From Zygnema cylindricum (lineage: Eukaryota > Streptophyta > Zygnematophyceae > Zygnematales > Zygnemataceae): a stretch of DNA of 64,000 nt. Of this stretch, positions 12,287 to 23,324 are shown one piece after another (the first letter of the stretch is position 1; each line of letters starts with the position of its first letter). The notes beneath the pieces are model-generated. The model worked only from the letters and a program-made list of their open reading frames with translations. It was not told the origin of the DNA and did not search any database. The DNA lies in NCBI GenBank assembly GCA_037447655.1, contig JBBHKE010001350.1:130907-194906 (forward strand), in the 5' to 3' direction. Made by a program: the position numbers and the translations under genes.

Positions 12287-12751
12287 GGGAAACCATTGAG
12301 AGTTATGGTAAATTCAAGTGCTACACATAATTTTATTTCATATAAGTTTGCAGAGGAAAATAAAATTCCTACAATCATATAGGAAAAACCTTTGCATGTT
12401 CAGGTGGCAAATGGTAATAAGTCCACATTAGATTTACAAACTGATACAATAGAAGTTGGTATCCAGGGTCATAAAATCAAAGTTGTGTGTGAAATAATGA
12501 ATTCGCATAGTGAGGAGCTAATAGTGAGAAAACCTTGGTTAACAAGACATAACCCTCAAATTAATAAGGACACTAACACCTTGAGAATCAAGTCGGAGAA
12601 CGACTGGAAGGTTTTGCAAGCATTACTTTCGAATAGGTTGCATAGTAATCATATAAATAACATAACCAAATTTGAAGTGGAAGGTTTGATTTCTGATACA
12701 CAATTTAAAAAGCATTTAAAGATAAAACAAATCATGCTTTCTTGTTATTAG
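12287..12751 (+). pseudogene. Ty3/gypsy aspartyl protease region, active site lost
   Basis: The retropepsin-like segment reads NSSATHNFIS where active family members have DSGATHNFIS, so the catalytic Asp is Asn. A TAG at 12379-12381 follows the motif, then an open stretch of 119 codons (12392-12751) continues with the typical downstream region (IVRKPWLTRHNP). The fold matches plant Ty3 proteases by motif only. Confidence 0.8.
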
Positions 12752-12919
12752 TAATTGAGGCAGTTATTGATGAATAGGGGGGACAAAACACTAACATTGA
12801 TGTTATTCTTAAATCAGGCATGACTAAAAATCTTGAAGAACAAAAATCTGATTTTGTAACTGAGATAACTACATCTGATGCTGTTGCAAAAGATTTGATT
12901 TTTGAAATTTCAAGATGTT

Positions 12920-13075
12920 TTCCCAAGTGATTTACCCTCAAGAAGGCCACATTCCCGAGATGTGGAACATGTTATTAACCTACAACCTAGAGGCAATCCT
13001 CCTATCACAAGAACTTATAAGTATGGTTACTTTGAGCAGGAGGAGTTAAAGAAACAGATCAAAGAGCTTCTAGAG
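12920..13075 (+). pseudogene. Reverse transcriptase N-terminal fragment (Ty3/gypsy element 2)
   Basis: The segment encodes the approach to the fingers domain: FPSDLPSRRPHSRDVEH (in broken frame), NPPITRTYKYGYFEQEE, and LKKQIKELLE. It stops where a solo LTR inserts and resumes at 13928. Confidence 0.8.
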
Positions 13076-13927
13076 TGAAATTTTGTGGTCTCCATTGACC
13101 CACAGAATGAACAGCCTATGTAAACCCTCTAGGATAATATTTGCCCCTTCTACTTTCCCGCTGAATAAGCGCCGCCCAGGCACACAAATATTCTGACCAC
13201 TCTCACCCCTGTGAGGACAAGACTCCCCTGAGTCAAACGCAAAAAGAATCACTGAATTTGCTCACCTGAGCAGTAAGTTATGGCGGGTCAAAGATGACCT
13301 TTATAGTTACAAGCTCTCTTATAGAGAGAAGTACTACCTACTACTAAACCCTAGTCCAATAGGAACACTATATAGTACAAGAAGGTACAATGGGCAATGT
13401 ACTTATTGTACCACCATTGTACGACAAGGTCTACAAGGTGACACCTGTCAAATCGTAAGCCATGGTTCCTCCTCCCATCTTCTCCGGTATCAAATAATGT
13501 GGCGCCACGTGGCACCGCGTGACGCTATCTCCGTATGCCGCCAAAAGCTCACTTCGCGTGGCGGCTATAATGTCGGCCGTCCGATCAAAACATATTTTAC
13601 ACGGTTCAGATTCGCGTGCATGCAGGAATTGCTCTTTTTGGTTAGTCTGCTGCTAATTAGCTGTTGCGTTAATGTTTAGATATTTATGAAACCCGTCAAG
13701 TGTATCGTTTCGTTACGCCTAAATGGTTAAGGCGTTAGGCTATAGAGAATCTAGAGGTCGCAGGTTCAAATCTAGACGTAGGCATCATTTTAGTAAATTA
13801 CCCTTTACTTCAAAAACTGCCACTTTCTAAATATGGCGGCAGCCATGGCGCGCCTCTGATCCTCACTCTCTTTCTTTAAAGTAAAACTAAAATAGGGAAG
13901 TGAACTATTAATTACCTCTTTTTAACA
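13076..13927 (-). repeat. Copia-type solo LTR inside the Ty3/gypsy reverse transcriptase
   Basis: On the plus strand it begins TGAAATTTTGTGGTCTCC and ends TTTTTAACA. It is about 852 bp. It matches, in reverse, blocks of the copia LTR 3' end (the segment with CTCTAGGATAA and the GGACAAGACTCCCCTGAGTC stretch). The flanks are TAGAG (13071-13075) and TGGAG (13928-13932), a 5-bp duplication with one change. The host reverse transcriptase frame resumes right after it. A tRNA-like block lies within (13714-13783). Confidence 0.72.
13714..13783 (+). other. tRNA-like block with A-box and B-box, antisense inside solo LTR
   Basis: A D-arm-like stem GCCT-AAATGGTTA-AGGC matches a pol III A-box, and GCAGGTTCAAATC matches a B-box about 40 bases later. 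The outer pair GCCTA/TAGGC can close. T-arm pairing is poor, so a working tRNA is unlikely. A SINE head or tRNA relic is possible. Related blocks lie in the other Copia-type LTRs. Confidence 0.35.
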
Positions 13928-14600
13928 TGGAGAAATGACATATACAGCCCACCAAATCATCGTACAGAGCACCAGTTCTCTTCGTCAAAAAGAACGACAT
14001 GACGTTGAGAATGTGCGCCGACTATCGTAGTCTGAACAAGATTACAGGGTATGACAAGAAATTTATCAAGAACTTCAGTATGATCGCCGCACCTTTGATG
14101 GATTTACTTCGGGAGAAGGATACGTTTCTGTGGGGAACCGATCAGGAGAGAGCTTTCAATGAACTATAAGGGAAGTTGACCTCTGCCCCTAGACTGGTGT
14201 ATCCTGATCCTACAAGGGAATTTGAAGTTTTGATCACTACTGATGCAACTGATAAAGGTATTGGTGCAATCAGTAGTCAAAAAATCGGCAAACATTTTCA
14301 TCCTATTGCTTTTGAGTCCATGGAATTTAATGATGCTGAAAAAAACTATCCAATACAAGAAAAATAATTACTTGCAATTGTTCATGCATTGGTGAAATGG
14401 CGTTGTTATTTGCATAATAAAAAATTTACAGTTCATTGTGATAGTAAGGCATTCTCCTATTTACAAGGATTAACTGATGCACGTATTATGACTGGTTAAC
14501 AGGTTAGGTGGATGTAGAAATTGGCATATTTCAAATTAAATGTCAAACAAATTTCTGAAAAAGACAAATGTAGTTGCAGATCCTTTAAGTAGATGATTTA
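13928..14600 (+). pseudogene. Reverse transcriptase remnant and RNase H (Ty3/gypsy element 2)
   Basis: The first part keeps the motif APVLFVKK-x-D followed by [14 protein letters not shown] (about 13960-14049). It then jumps directly to the connection region ([17 protein letters not shown]), so the palm with the YxDD active site has been deleted. RNase H follows from about 14176 with TTDATDKGIGAISSQ, then AIVHALVKWRCYL and VHCDSKAF. Stop codons at 14167-14169, 14365-14367 and beyond break it. Confidence 0.85.
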
Positions 14601-14608
14601 AAATAAAT

Positions 14609-16080
14609 GTGATTTTTCGGGATGAAATGTTTTTAGATGCTGTTAGAAATTGTTGTGATAAAGATCTTTGTTTTGCTCTGATTTGCAATAATATTCTGGG
14701 AGGGAATTTTAACCCATTCAATGAGAGGCATGTCAAAAACTTTAGAATAGAAGATGGTTTAATGTATTTGCGAACAGGGGATAGATTATACATTCGATTT
14801 AAGAAAACAACCTTTGCACGAGCCCATGATCATTTAGGACATCTAGGTAGAGATAAAACACTTAGTCGGTTGCAGAGTAAATTGTTTTGGCCCGGGATGG
14901 AAAATGAGGTGTCGAAACACGAGGAAAGTTGTGTCACTTGCCAACAAAGTAAACCTAGTAACCACAAACCTAGAGGTCTCTTAAAACTTTTATGTATCCC
15001 GGAAGGACCATGGGAATCTGTCAGTATGGATTTTTTTGTCAGGTTGCCAACTACATCTGGACCAAATGACAGTATTATTGTCGTAGTCGGATAGGTTCAG
15101 TAAAATGGCAATCTTTATCTCTTGCAAAACAACTCATTCAATTGTAGATATTGCAAAGTTATGTTTTGACGACGTGGTCAGACATCATGGAGTCCCTTTG
15201 TCTATAGTGAGTGATATGGATTTTAAATTAACGTCTATATTTTGAAAAAAATTGCATCAAAATTTAGTCACTGAATTAAAAAAGAGTACCTCTTATCATC
15301 CTAAGACAGATGGACAAACATAATGGATAAACTGTACACTGAGGAAATGCTTAGGATTGTTTGCAATAGAGTTTAGAACACATGGGAATCTAAACTGCCA
15401 ATAATGGAATTTGTATACAATTTATGTAAACATGCTAGTACAGGATTCTCACCATTTGAAATTGCAGACGGATACCAACCTAGAGAAGCATTATGCTTAC
15501 TGACACGGTCACTCAAGAGAAAAGAGGTTATGGAACAGAGTTTTAGGAATACATTCAAACAGTTTAGAAAACAGTCAGGGAAGCATTACTGGAGGCACAA
15601 AGAAAGCAAGAATTAAATGCTAACCGCAAACAGGGTGATTGGGTGGTAGGCAAGAGTGACAAGGTTAGGCTTTCAACAACTCATTTCTGGTGCAAGATCG
15701 AGGGACAATCGGATCCTACGGGGACATTTGCTCCAAAGTAGATTGGACCATTTACTGTAATTGAGATGATATCGTTAGCTCGTGCCAAATTGGACTTTCC
15801 GTCTTCAACAAAAAATCATCCACTAATGCACATCACTCAGTTGAAACCAGCAAATTTTCGACCAACTGAAGGAGAATCGGAATTGGATCCCTCAATAATT
15901 ATAGAACTTGAGGTTCATAGATGGGTAATAAATTCGATCGGGCAACGGTTCAAAGTCCGTAATACTATATTCTGCCAAGTGCATTATCTAGGAAGGCCAC
16001 AAGATGAGTTAACTTCAGGATAAAAAAAATTGAGTTTTTACAAATGTACTTGAGGGATAATAATATAGAAGTCCCGTCTT
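14609..16080 (+). pseudogene. Ty3/gypsy integrase, decayed (element 2)
   Basis: It is homologous to the integrase at 2-1348. The open stretch 14609-15094 carries the HHCC zinc motif (HDHLGHLG ... SCVTCQQSK) and the first catalytic Asp in VSMDFFV. After a stop, shifted frames continue with VSDMDFK (second Asp), DGQT followed by a stop where the catalytic Glu belongs, and then the C-terminal tail (15766-16023) with FCQVHYLGRPQDE. There are at least five lesions, so no active protein can be made. Confidence 0.88.
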
Positions 16081-16131
16081 GAGAATGAAATGTGTTTTTA
16101 CTGAAGTCAGCTTAAAATAAGGAGGGGATGA

Positions 16132-17103
16132 TATAACAGTAATAATGGATCGAACTTGGTTGTAAATGGGTAATTAAGGTTAGGAATATAAAGTTATAAA
16201 TTTGGTAGACGTCCGTGAAAGAATCGCGCAATTTGGAGTTTGAATTCAAAAGATATAGCGATGGGTGTATTAAGGTGACAACGCAAGGTCAAACTAACAA
16301 GTGGGTATCATTGAAACGGGTTAAGGGTCAAATTAGTACTGAAATTTTGCGTGTACGTTTCATAAAGTACTAATGAAAGATTTAGTCGTTTAATACGCAC
16401 GATGGTTCGTTTCGTACAATTTTTAGTACGAAACGTCACTTTCACTTAATGGAATTTCGTCGATAGTTTCGCGTGCGAAATTTGCAACGCACTTTCGTGC
16501 GAAGTGGCGTTTCGTTTGGCCCGCACTTTTGCACGTAAATGTTATGTAGTTAAACGTAGCGTTTGATTGGTTGGTAAATGCTACGTAGTTAGTAAGAGAT
16601 TTCGCACGTTTTTGCATTGGTCAGTCTGAGTCCTTGTTAATCAATGATTGGCCCAGGTAAAACTTGTTGAGCGGAGCGTTTACTCTGGCCTGGCTATTCC
16701 AGGGCGATGATTGATAAATAGTGAAGTCTAAGAGAAGAGTAGACATATTTTCTTTCGGAAAAATTTGTGGAAATTTTGACTGATCTTGGTCCTAGGGATT
16801 AAAACCAAATTGGAGCAATGGCATTTTTGCATTGAAATCTCTTACTAACTAAGTAGTGTTTTAGTAGTTCAGAGATATAATATTTAAAAGTAGAGAGCAG
16901 TGGGAAATACTTTAAAAGGAATGGTTGAGCCACGAGGGCAAGAGACAAAGCTAATGTTATGTGAATAGAAGCTTCTTCTAATTTAAGGTTTATCCTTATG
17001 TGAGCGATGTCCAATGTGAATATGTATTTTCCAATGTGTGGAATGTGTGGTTGAAATTGGTTGTAGTAATGGGATTTTCTGAAAGGTATGAGATCCTATT
17101 ACA
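16132..17103 (+). repeat. 3' LTR of Ty3/gypsy element 2
   Basis: This 972-bp LTR starts TATAACAG and ends CCTATTACA. It is preceded by the purine tract AAGGAGGGGA and followed by the CATGA target duplication. Confidence 0.92.
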
Positions 17104-17108
17104 CATGA

Positions 17109-19949
17109 CACGCGCTTTCAAAAATACAACCGAAAATTAAAATGGAATTTCGTAACTCTTTTTTGTCACTCTATTTGCAGTACCTTTTGTTCGTCACACT
17201 ATTTCTGTCAAAAAACTTTCGTTATGTTAAAAAGCAAGAAACCCTAAAAGATGAGCAAGCGTTTGCAAAAAGTAAGAAAGTTTTATTGTATGATTACTTC
17301 GTACGCAGGTACATGGTACGCAAGTGAAGATTTGAAGTTAAGTTTGTCGATGCTAAAAATCTTAAGGATATTCAATATCGGATCGTAGCTTGCGTGGTGC
17401 CAGCCAATTCAGAACACGTGGATTGCAAACTCTTCATGATGGGACATCGACTCAGGGTACGTCCCCATGTACTTGTAACTTAGCGAACTTACTTTGTATT
17501 TTATAGCGTATCCGGCGGACCCGATTTTCAAGTGTCCCTGTGTGTAAGAACGTAATCATAACTTAGGTTTGTGACGAATGTATACGTTGACAATACTTGT
17601 GACAGTTGTCAACGTCTAGAATGTGTTGTCGTACATCATTTTTTGGAATTGCTTGTGACGTCGCATATTTTACTGTGACATTGTATACATACTGCCTTCC
17701 AGCCTGTGTCGTTTCACGGTTTAAATAGATGCAATTTTATTTGCGTCGCCTATCCTCTCAACGTGAAATGGCATCAAAATTTTGAGACCTCTGAAAAAAA
17801 AAATATGTACTGGACGTAAACCTACAAAACCAAACATATTGTGTACTTTTCTTCGCCGTATTTGAACACAAACAGACAAAACATGGCGAATTCTGTACTT
17901 TTCTTTGTCTTTTGAAAACGTATGATTTTTTTTAGAATTATAGCACGTGCAAATATATGTTCCTATCTGTTTATCGAAAATACCTAGTTTTAAAACACAT
18001 TGCGCATGTGTTTTAAACATAAGTTTAAAGATGACGTTTTTTGTCGTGGAAATGGGTCGAAAAACACAAGACGACAAATTTTTGTACATCCTAGTTTCGA
18101 GGATGACGCAAATTGTACTCTACAAATTTGCCATTCTTTCGTACAACTTTCAGAGCATTCGTATGTAAAAAAATGAAATCATAACTTTAAATTGTGACGG
18201 ATGTAGACGTGGGTGTCATTTGTGACGATTGTAGACGACTACACAACTCGCGACAATTGATGACGTTTACAAAATAAAGACGGTTGTAGACGTCTCGCTA
18301 CTTGTGACATTGTAGATTTTTAGGGTTTGTGACATTTTGACGTCATGCGTACTTATGATAGCGTCGAAGTCACTAATTCCAACACATTCCACCATGGTTT
18401 CCCAATTTTGTTTTTTCGTCGGTTCTCACTCTACTTGCCACCAAAATAAGCTAAAAAACAGCCAAAATAACTATTTTTTATAGATCTTTCATTTGATGCC
18501 TTTCTTGCATTTTTTCATTGGAAGAATTGTGAGATAGAAACGTTAGTGGGAGAAGGAGAGACAGAGAGGCGCTTTCTCGGACTTCACTTTTGCGAAATGG
18601 CGTCTGTTCGTCGAGACCCCGTCCACGACCCCTGTACGGAAAAAAGAGCACGGAAAAAAGTCACGCACAGGCTGGAAACGTGCAGTGGGTTTTTTTTTGG
18701 TACTCCGAACACAAAAATTGTAAAAACCTTTCGACACGAACGACAACATTTACTTATTCGCTCACCTCATGTAACTATATTTAAAATCACCTCGCGATGT
18801 GATTTTATATAAAGTTTGAAGATGAGCTTAAGGGAGGCGAAAGTAGGTCGAATCGCACTAGACGGCAAACTACATCGCGCTAAACGACAAACTATAGTAC
18901 ATATAAAGTTTTAAGGTAACGCAACTTGTATGGTGATAATTTCAGTTTTTTGGTACGGCTGCGGATTTTCACGTTTTTTTCTAAGTTATAGAGGAAAACG
19001 ACATAAAATAACTGTAACTGTAGCACATGTGAAAGTACCCTTAGGCATTACGACGCTAAGTTTTACAAGGAAACGACAAAAAAAAACCCTTACTTATGCA
19101 CATGGGGACAAACCCTCAATCAACCCGGTCTGTAGAGTTGGCCGTACGATTACACAAACGTCTGATGGAACTTCACCCTAACTCTAATTTGAGTTTTTCG
19201 AATAATAAATGCCCGCCCTATTAATGTCTACATCAATATATGTATCCGTACAAAATCTGACAATTCGTACGCCAAAATTTGAATATTCGAGTTTACGTCT
19301 CTCTTCCCTGTGCACATTCACATGCGTGCGCAAGTACATTAAATGACTTTTTGTACATTTGTATTTCAAAAAGTACATTTTGGTACAGAAAAAAAACTAA
19401 CCGTACACCACACTATAAAAATTAATGTGTACTTCTGTTATTAACGCTAATTAAAAAAAGAACCCTAAAATGCGTAAAGGAAAAAATAGAATTATGTATT
19501 GTATTTCACGTTTTTGTTTTAAAGGGCACCGAATTAGCGTTATTTACTCTAATAGTGGTTGGCGTTCTCGGATTTTGGATGTGACGGTCGCGATTGAAAG
19601 GTAAGATTCTCAGCTTCCGATTGGTTGTCTTAAACTGAAAATCGGACAAGTGTGTAAGGAAAAAATATGTTTTAAGTGGCAAAAAAATTATTAACACTAA
19701 TAGCGATGCACGGTTTACAGGCTAAAATCCTGTACGTCTACAATGTCACGCAAAGGGTTTGCGACGTTACAAGTAATCACAAAAAATAAGGTGCGACAAA
19801 CAGAAGACTGTAGACGTTGACAACCGTCACACAGGCATTGTAGATGTATACATTTGTCACAGACTTAAGTAAAGACTTGGTTTTTAAGCATTGAGGACTT
19901 TTAGGGTATATCCCCATGTAATTGTAACTAACCGAACTTATTTTATATT
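17109..19949. repeat. Dispersed non-coding repeats, no gene recognised
   Basis: No gene is recognised here. Three repeat blocks can be placed. The block 17456-17760 recurs at 19905-19957 plus 22397-22930. The block 18298-18980 recurs at 46310-46858 plus 47361-47460. The block 19170-19710 shares its inner sequence with the TA-flanked MITE at 24568-25119 and ends in ACTAATAGCGATGCACGG. The GTGACG/TGTAGACG words recur many times between 17570 and 18350. Confidence 0.6.
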
Positions 19950-20788
19950 GTAGCGACTAGTGTTGGGTATCGGGTAAATTCATATCGCGATAGTTCCGAT
20001 ATTCAATATATCGAATATCGATCGAGCAGAATCCTCGATATATCGTACCGAGACCAACATAAACAATTGCGATATATAGTATTTTCTTAAATTTAATATT
20101 TTATGTTTCTATATAATATGTAATTTTATCGAAAAAGACAAATTGTCTGATACGCCACGTAGGACGTGATTTTCGTTCCGTGACAAAAAGGTAGACGCCG
20201 CAAAATGTAACCGACAAAAAAATACTAATTCTATAATTCATATAATTACTTATATGGGGTATGGTTACATCGGGAGGTCTCTGTAATAGTACGGACAGCA
20301 AAAAAATTGTATTACAGAGGCCTCGGTTACACCGCGTATCGTGTAAACAAGTTTTTACATATGTGTTATGATTTGAGTGGTTACTTGTAAGTTGATGATC
20401 AAATCTTTAAAAATGTCAAAGATTTGAAAACCGACCATTTTCGTATGGAAATCCGTACTTGCGTATTATGTACGTGAACTTCGCAAGTGTTCCGCGTCAA
20501 TGTACCTCAAAGATCTCCTTCACTCTGCTGACTTTCAGGAGAAAACCGTATTTCTTTTCGACAAAGATTTTACGGTCACCTTGTCCCGAAGGCACGTGAC
20601 TTTGGAGACCTGTGAAAATTTGTATTTCTGATTTTTTTTATGCCTCGATATATTGGCGATACGATATATCGGCGATATATTCACGATATATCGCGATATC
20701 TTGATTTTCGATATATCGAAGCGATATATCGATTATCGGGTACCTGAAATTCGATATATACAGAATATCAGCAAAAGGTCCTCGTTAC

Positions 20789-22379
20789 CAGAGGTCGCAA
20801 TTGGTGAACCGAAACCGTGACCGACCGTTAACCGACCGCCCACGCCGGATCCGGAACGGATTCGGTTGCCAAATTTTGGGGGCCGGGCGGTTGCGGTCGG
20901 TTGATTCACAAAAAAAAAAAAATGGTCGGTTACAATCAGTTATCACAAAAACCAAAAAAAAAAAAAAATAAACTGTCCATACAATCCAACATTATTGTAC
21001 TGTGTACTCTTTGGTATCGTGGAAGTACATGACATCATGATTAGCGTCGCAAATCTGACACGGTAGTAACACTATTCATTTCGCAAATCTTAGGGAACGC
21101 GAAAAAGCGTCGCAAATCTGACACGTTAGTAAACACTATTTGTAATTCTGTGACCTCCATTGGTACACAAAATGTCCAGCTTATGTGAAGCCTCTAGGAT
21201 AGTATATGCACTTTTGACTTTGACAATGAATAAGTCCCACCCTGGGACGCAAAATCTCTGACCAACTACATCCCTGTGTAGCTTGGACTCCCTTGAGTCC
21301 GCAGCAAAAAGAATCACTGAATTTTCTCACCTGAGCATTAAGTTATGGCTGACCAAAGTTGGTCCATAAATACAGGTGCTCTCTGGGAGAGAGGCTGAAA
21401 AACCGAAAATATTCTAAGTCCTAAGCTACCTCTCTAAACCTATCTCTAAGGTACTAGACCAATCATATTACTGTAAAGTACAAGAAGGTACAGGTACCGC
21501 TGTACTTCTTGTATGGCCATAGTACGGCATGGCCGGTCCGCTGACGCGTGTCAGTTCCGGAGCCGTAGTTGCTCCTCCCGTAATGTCCGCTGTCCAATCA
21601 TATGTTGCCACGTGTTATCCGCCGACATCTGCTCCGCAAACCGCCAAATGTCTATTCCGGTATTCCGGCCCCACTGTGAGTCGTTCGATCTAGACATTTT
21701 AATTTCGTCCGTCGAAATTAAATGTTAATTCGTAATTTTCGTGCGGTCCCGATTTCGTGCGACGTGGTATGTTTCCATGCATAAATCGTTCCGTAACTTG
21801 TTAAATGAAATGTCCGACGCTGTATGACTTTAAATAATTATCGCGACATATACATGCATCGAATCTTCAAGGCTTACCGGATAAGGTAATCGGCCGGTCC
21901 ATACGGTGATCAACCAGAGGTCACTGGGACAAGGTCCAGAAGGAGATATATTTTGCAGAGAAACTGTCCTGAATGATCTCCCTGTCTCCTTTAGCTGCAG
22001 CAGGCAGCCATGGCTTTATACAGGTCCTCAGTGACTACGACAAGTATGAGGGCTGCAGTAAGTCCATAAGAAAGACTACAAAATACCTCCTTTTTCAACA
22101 CTATTCATTTCGCAAATCTTAGGGAACGCGACAAATCGTAATTATTGGCTTATTCATACGTCGTACATTAATTAATTTTGTACTTTTTCGGTTACGGGCG
22201 GGCACGGTTAGTCGCGAGAAATCGAGTTTCGGTTAACTTTTATTTTTGTAAACGCCGGTCGGTTAACGGTTTACAATTTTGGAGCGTGACATAACCCGGT
22301 CATGCGTTGGCTACTCAAATTTTGATAAAAAAAAACGGTCGGTTTCGGTTATGTAAAATTTTGACTTTTGCGACCTCTG
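20789..22379. mobile_element. hAT-like non-autonomous element, CAGAGGTCGCAA ends
   Basis: It has perfect 12-bp inverted ends CAGAGGTCGCAA/TTGCGACCTCTG. The flanks are CTCGTTAC (20781-20788) and CTCGATAC (22380-22387), an 8-bp duplication with one change. Intact relatives of the host repeat read CCTCGATACCCAAC here. The inner sequence is rich in CGGTCGGTTA words and holds a solo LTR (21141-22100); without it the element is about 630 bp. It has no transposase. Confidence 0.85.
21141..22100 (-). repeat. Copia-type solo LTR nested in a hAT-like element
   Basis: On the plus strand it begins TGTAATTCTGTGACC and ends TTTTTCAACA (960 bp). The target duplication CTATT is exact (21136-21140, 22101-22105). 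It is related to the plus-strand solo LTR at 4087-8796. Confidence 0.85.
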
Positions 22380-22524
22380 CTCGATACCCAACATTAGTAG
22401 TGACCGTTCTACGTACATGGCTTTCATGTGTCCCAATGCGTAACACCGAAATTTTTACTTAAGGTTGTGACAATTGTATACGTCGACAATGCGTGTGACG
22501 GTTGTCAACGTCTACAATCTCTCT

Positions 22525-22868
22525 TGACCCACTGTATTTTTTGAAATTTTTTGGTACTTCGCAAGACACATCGTATTTTTTGAAACTTTTTGGTACGTCG
22601 CAAGACACGTCGTATTTTTTGAAACTTTTTGGTACGGCGCAATACACATCGTATTATTTAAAAACATTTGGTACGGGGCAAGGCACATCGTATTCTAAAC
22701 TTTTTGGTATCGCGCAAGACACATCGTGTTTTTTGAAAAAAATAAGTAGGTCGCACGACACGTCGTATTTTTTGAAAAAAAATTGGTTCGTCACAAGATA
22801 CATTGTATATTTTAAATTTTTTGGTACGTCGCAAGACACTTCGTAATTTTTGAAACTTTTTGGTACAT
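22525..22868. repeat. 39-bp minisatellite
   Basis: About nine imperfect copies of a 39-bp unit contain GGTACGTCGCAAGACAC. Because 39 is a multiple of three, the plus strand reads as a 13-residue repeat around LFGTSQDTSYFLK with no stop for over 340 bp. The paralogous repeat at 17640-17680 has a single unit, so the array expanded locally. The long frames on both strands here come from the repeat and do not indicate a gene. Confidence 0.85.
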
Positions 22869-23106
22869 GGTATGTCTTTGCGTGACATGGTAGAAGTCCA
22901 ACCTTCCAGCCTGTGATGTAAATGGTTGAAGAAGATGCCTTTGCGTTTGCCTCTCTTGTCCGGTCGCCATGAATGGACATATAATTCTTGAGCCCCTTGC
23001 AAAATTGGAAAACATTTTTATATTTGGCCGCGTTTGATGGATTTTTCCTAGCGTGACTTAGTTCGCGCACGTGCGGCTGCCATCTATGTTGTGCCAACCT
23101 CCACTA

Positions 23107-23324
23107 CATTGCGAATCGCTATCAGTTTAAATGTTTTTTTCATCTCTTAAAACATATTTTCTCCGTGCACACATGTCCGATTGTGGATCTGACGGTTGCG
23201 ATTGAAAGGTAACATTCTCAACTTCCGAATGGCGGTCTCAAATTGAAAATCAGACAAACGTGTACGGAGAAAAGATGTTTTAAGTGGCAAAAAAAAATAT
23301 TAACACTAATAGCGATACACGGCG
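23107..23324. mobile_element. Foldback MITE, TA-flanked family
   Basis: This 218-bp hairpin-like element is flanked by TA. It contains the subfamily core CTTAAAACATATTTTCTCCG ... GGAGAAAAGATGTTTTAAG. Relatives lie at 25338-25553, 30471-30685 and 47908-48128. Confidence 0.75.

Larger units (their letters stand above)
8969..17103 (+). mobile_element. Ty3/gypsy retrotransposon, full length, decayed
   Basis: The element has paired LTRs (8969-9941, 16132-17103) and an exact target duplication CATGA (8964-8968 and 17104-17108). The order is gag, protease, reverse transcriptase, RNase H, integrase, as expected for Ty3/gypsy. The internal region is riddled with stops and frameshifts. The catalytic part of the reverse transcriptase is mostly deleted, and a solo LTR has landed in it (13076-13927). 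It is dead as an autonomous element. Confidence 0.93.
19958..22396 (-). mobile_element. hAT-like GATATATCG-rich element (copy B), with nested insertion
   Basis: The ends are TAGTGTTGGGTATCG and CGATACCCAACATTA. The flanks GTAGCGAC (19950-19957) and GTAGTGAC (22397-22404) match at 7 of 8 bases, as expected for hAT. The paralogous repeat at 17456-17545 shows the same sequence without this element. A second element (20789-22379) is inserted near its right end. Without that insertion it is about 840 bp and non-coding. Confidence 0.85.

Noticed and set aside
13714-13783. Functional tRNA gene
   Set aside because: The D-arm and outer pairs form, but the T-arm and anticodon arm pair poorly; reported only as tRNA-like.
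22525-22868. CRISPR-like array
   Set aside because: Units abut with no unique spacers, and the sequence is eukaryotic; this is a minisatellite.
22654-23097. 147-codon minus-strand frame as a gene
   Set aside because: Half of it is the 39-bp minisatellite; the rest matches no family I know, and the paralogue at 17700-17800 does not keep the frame.
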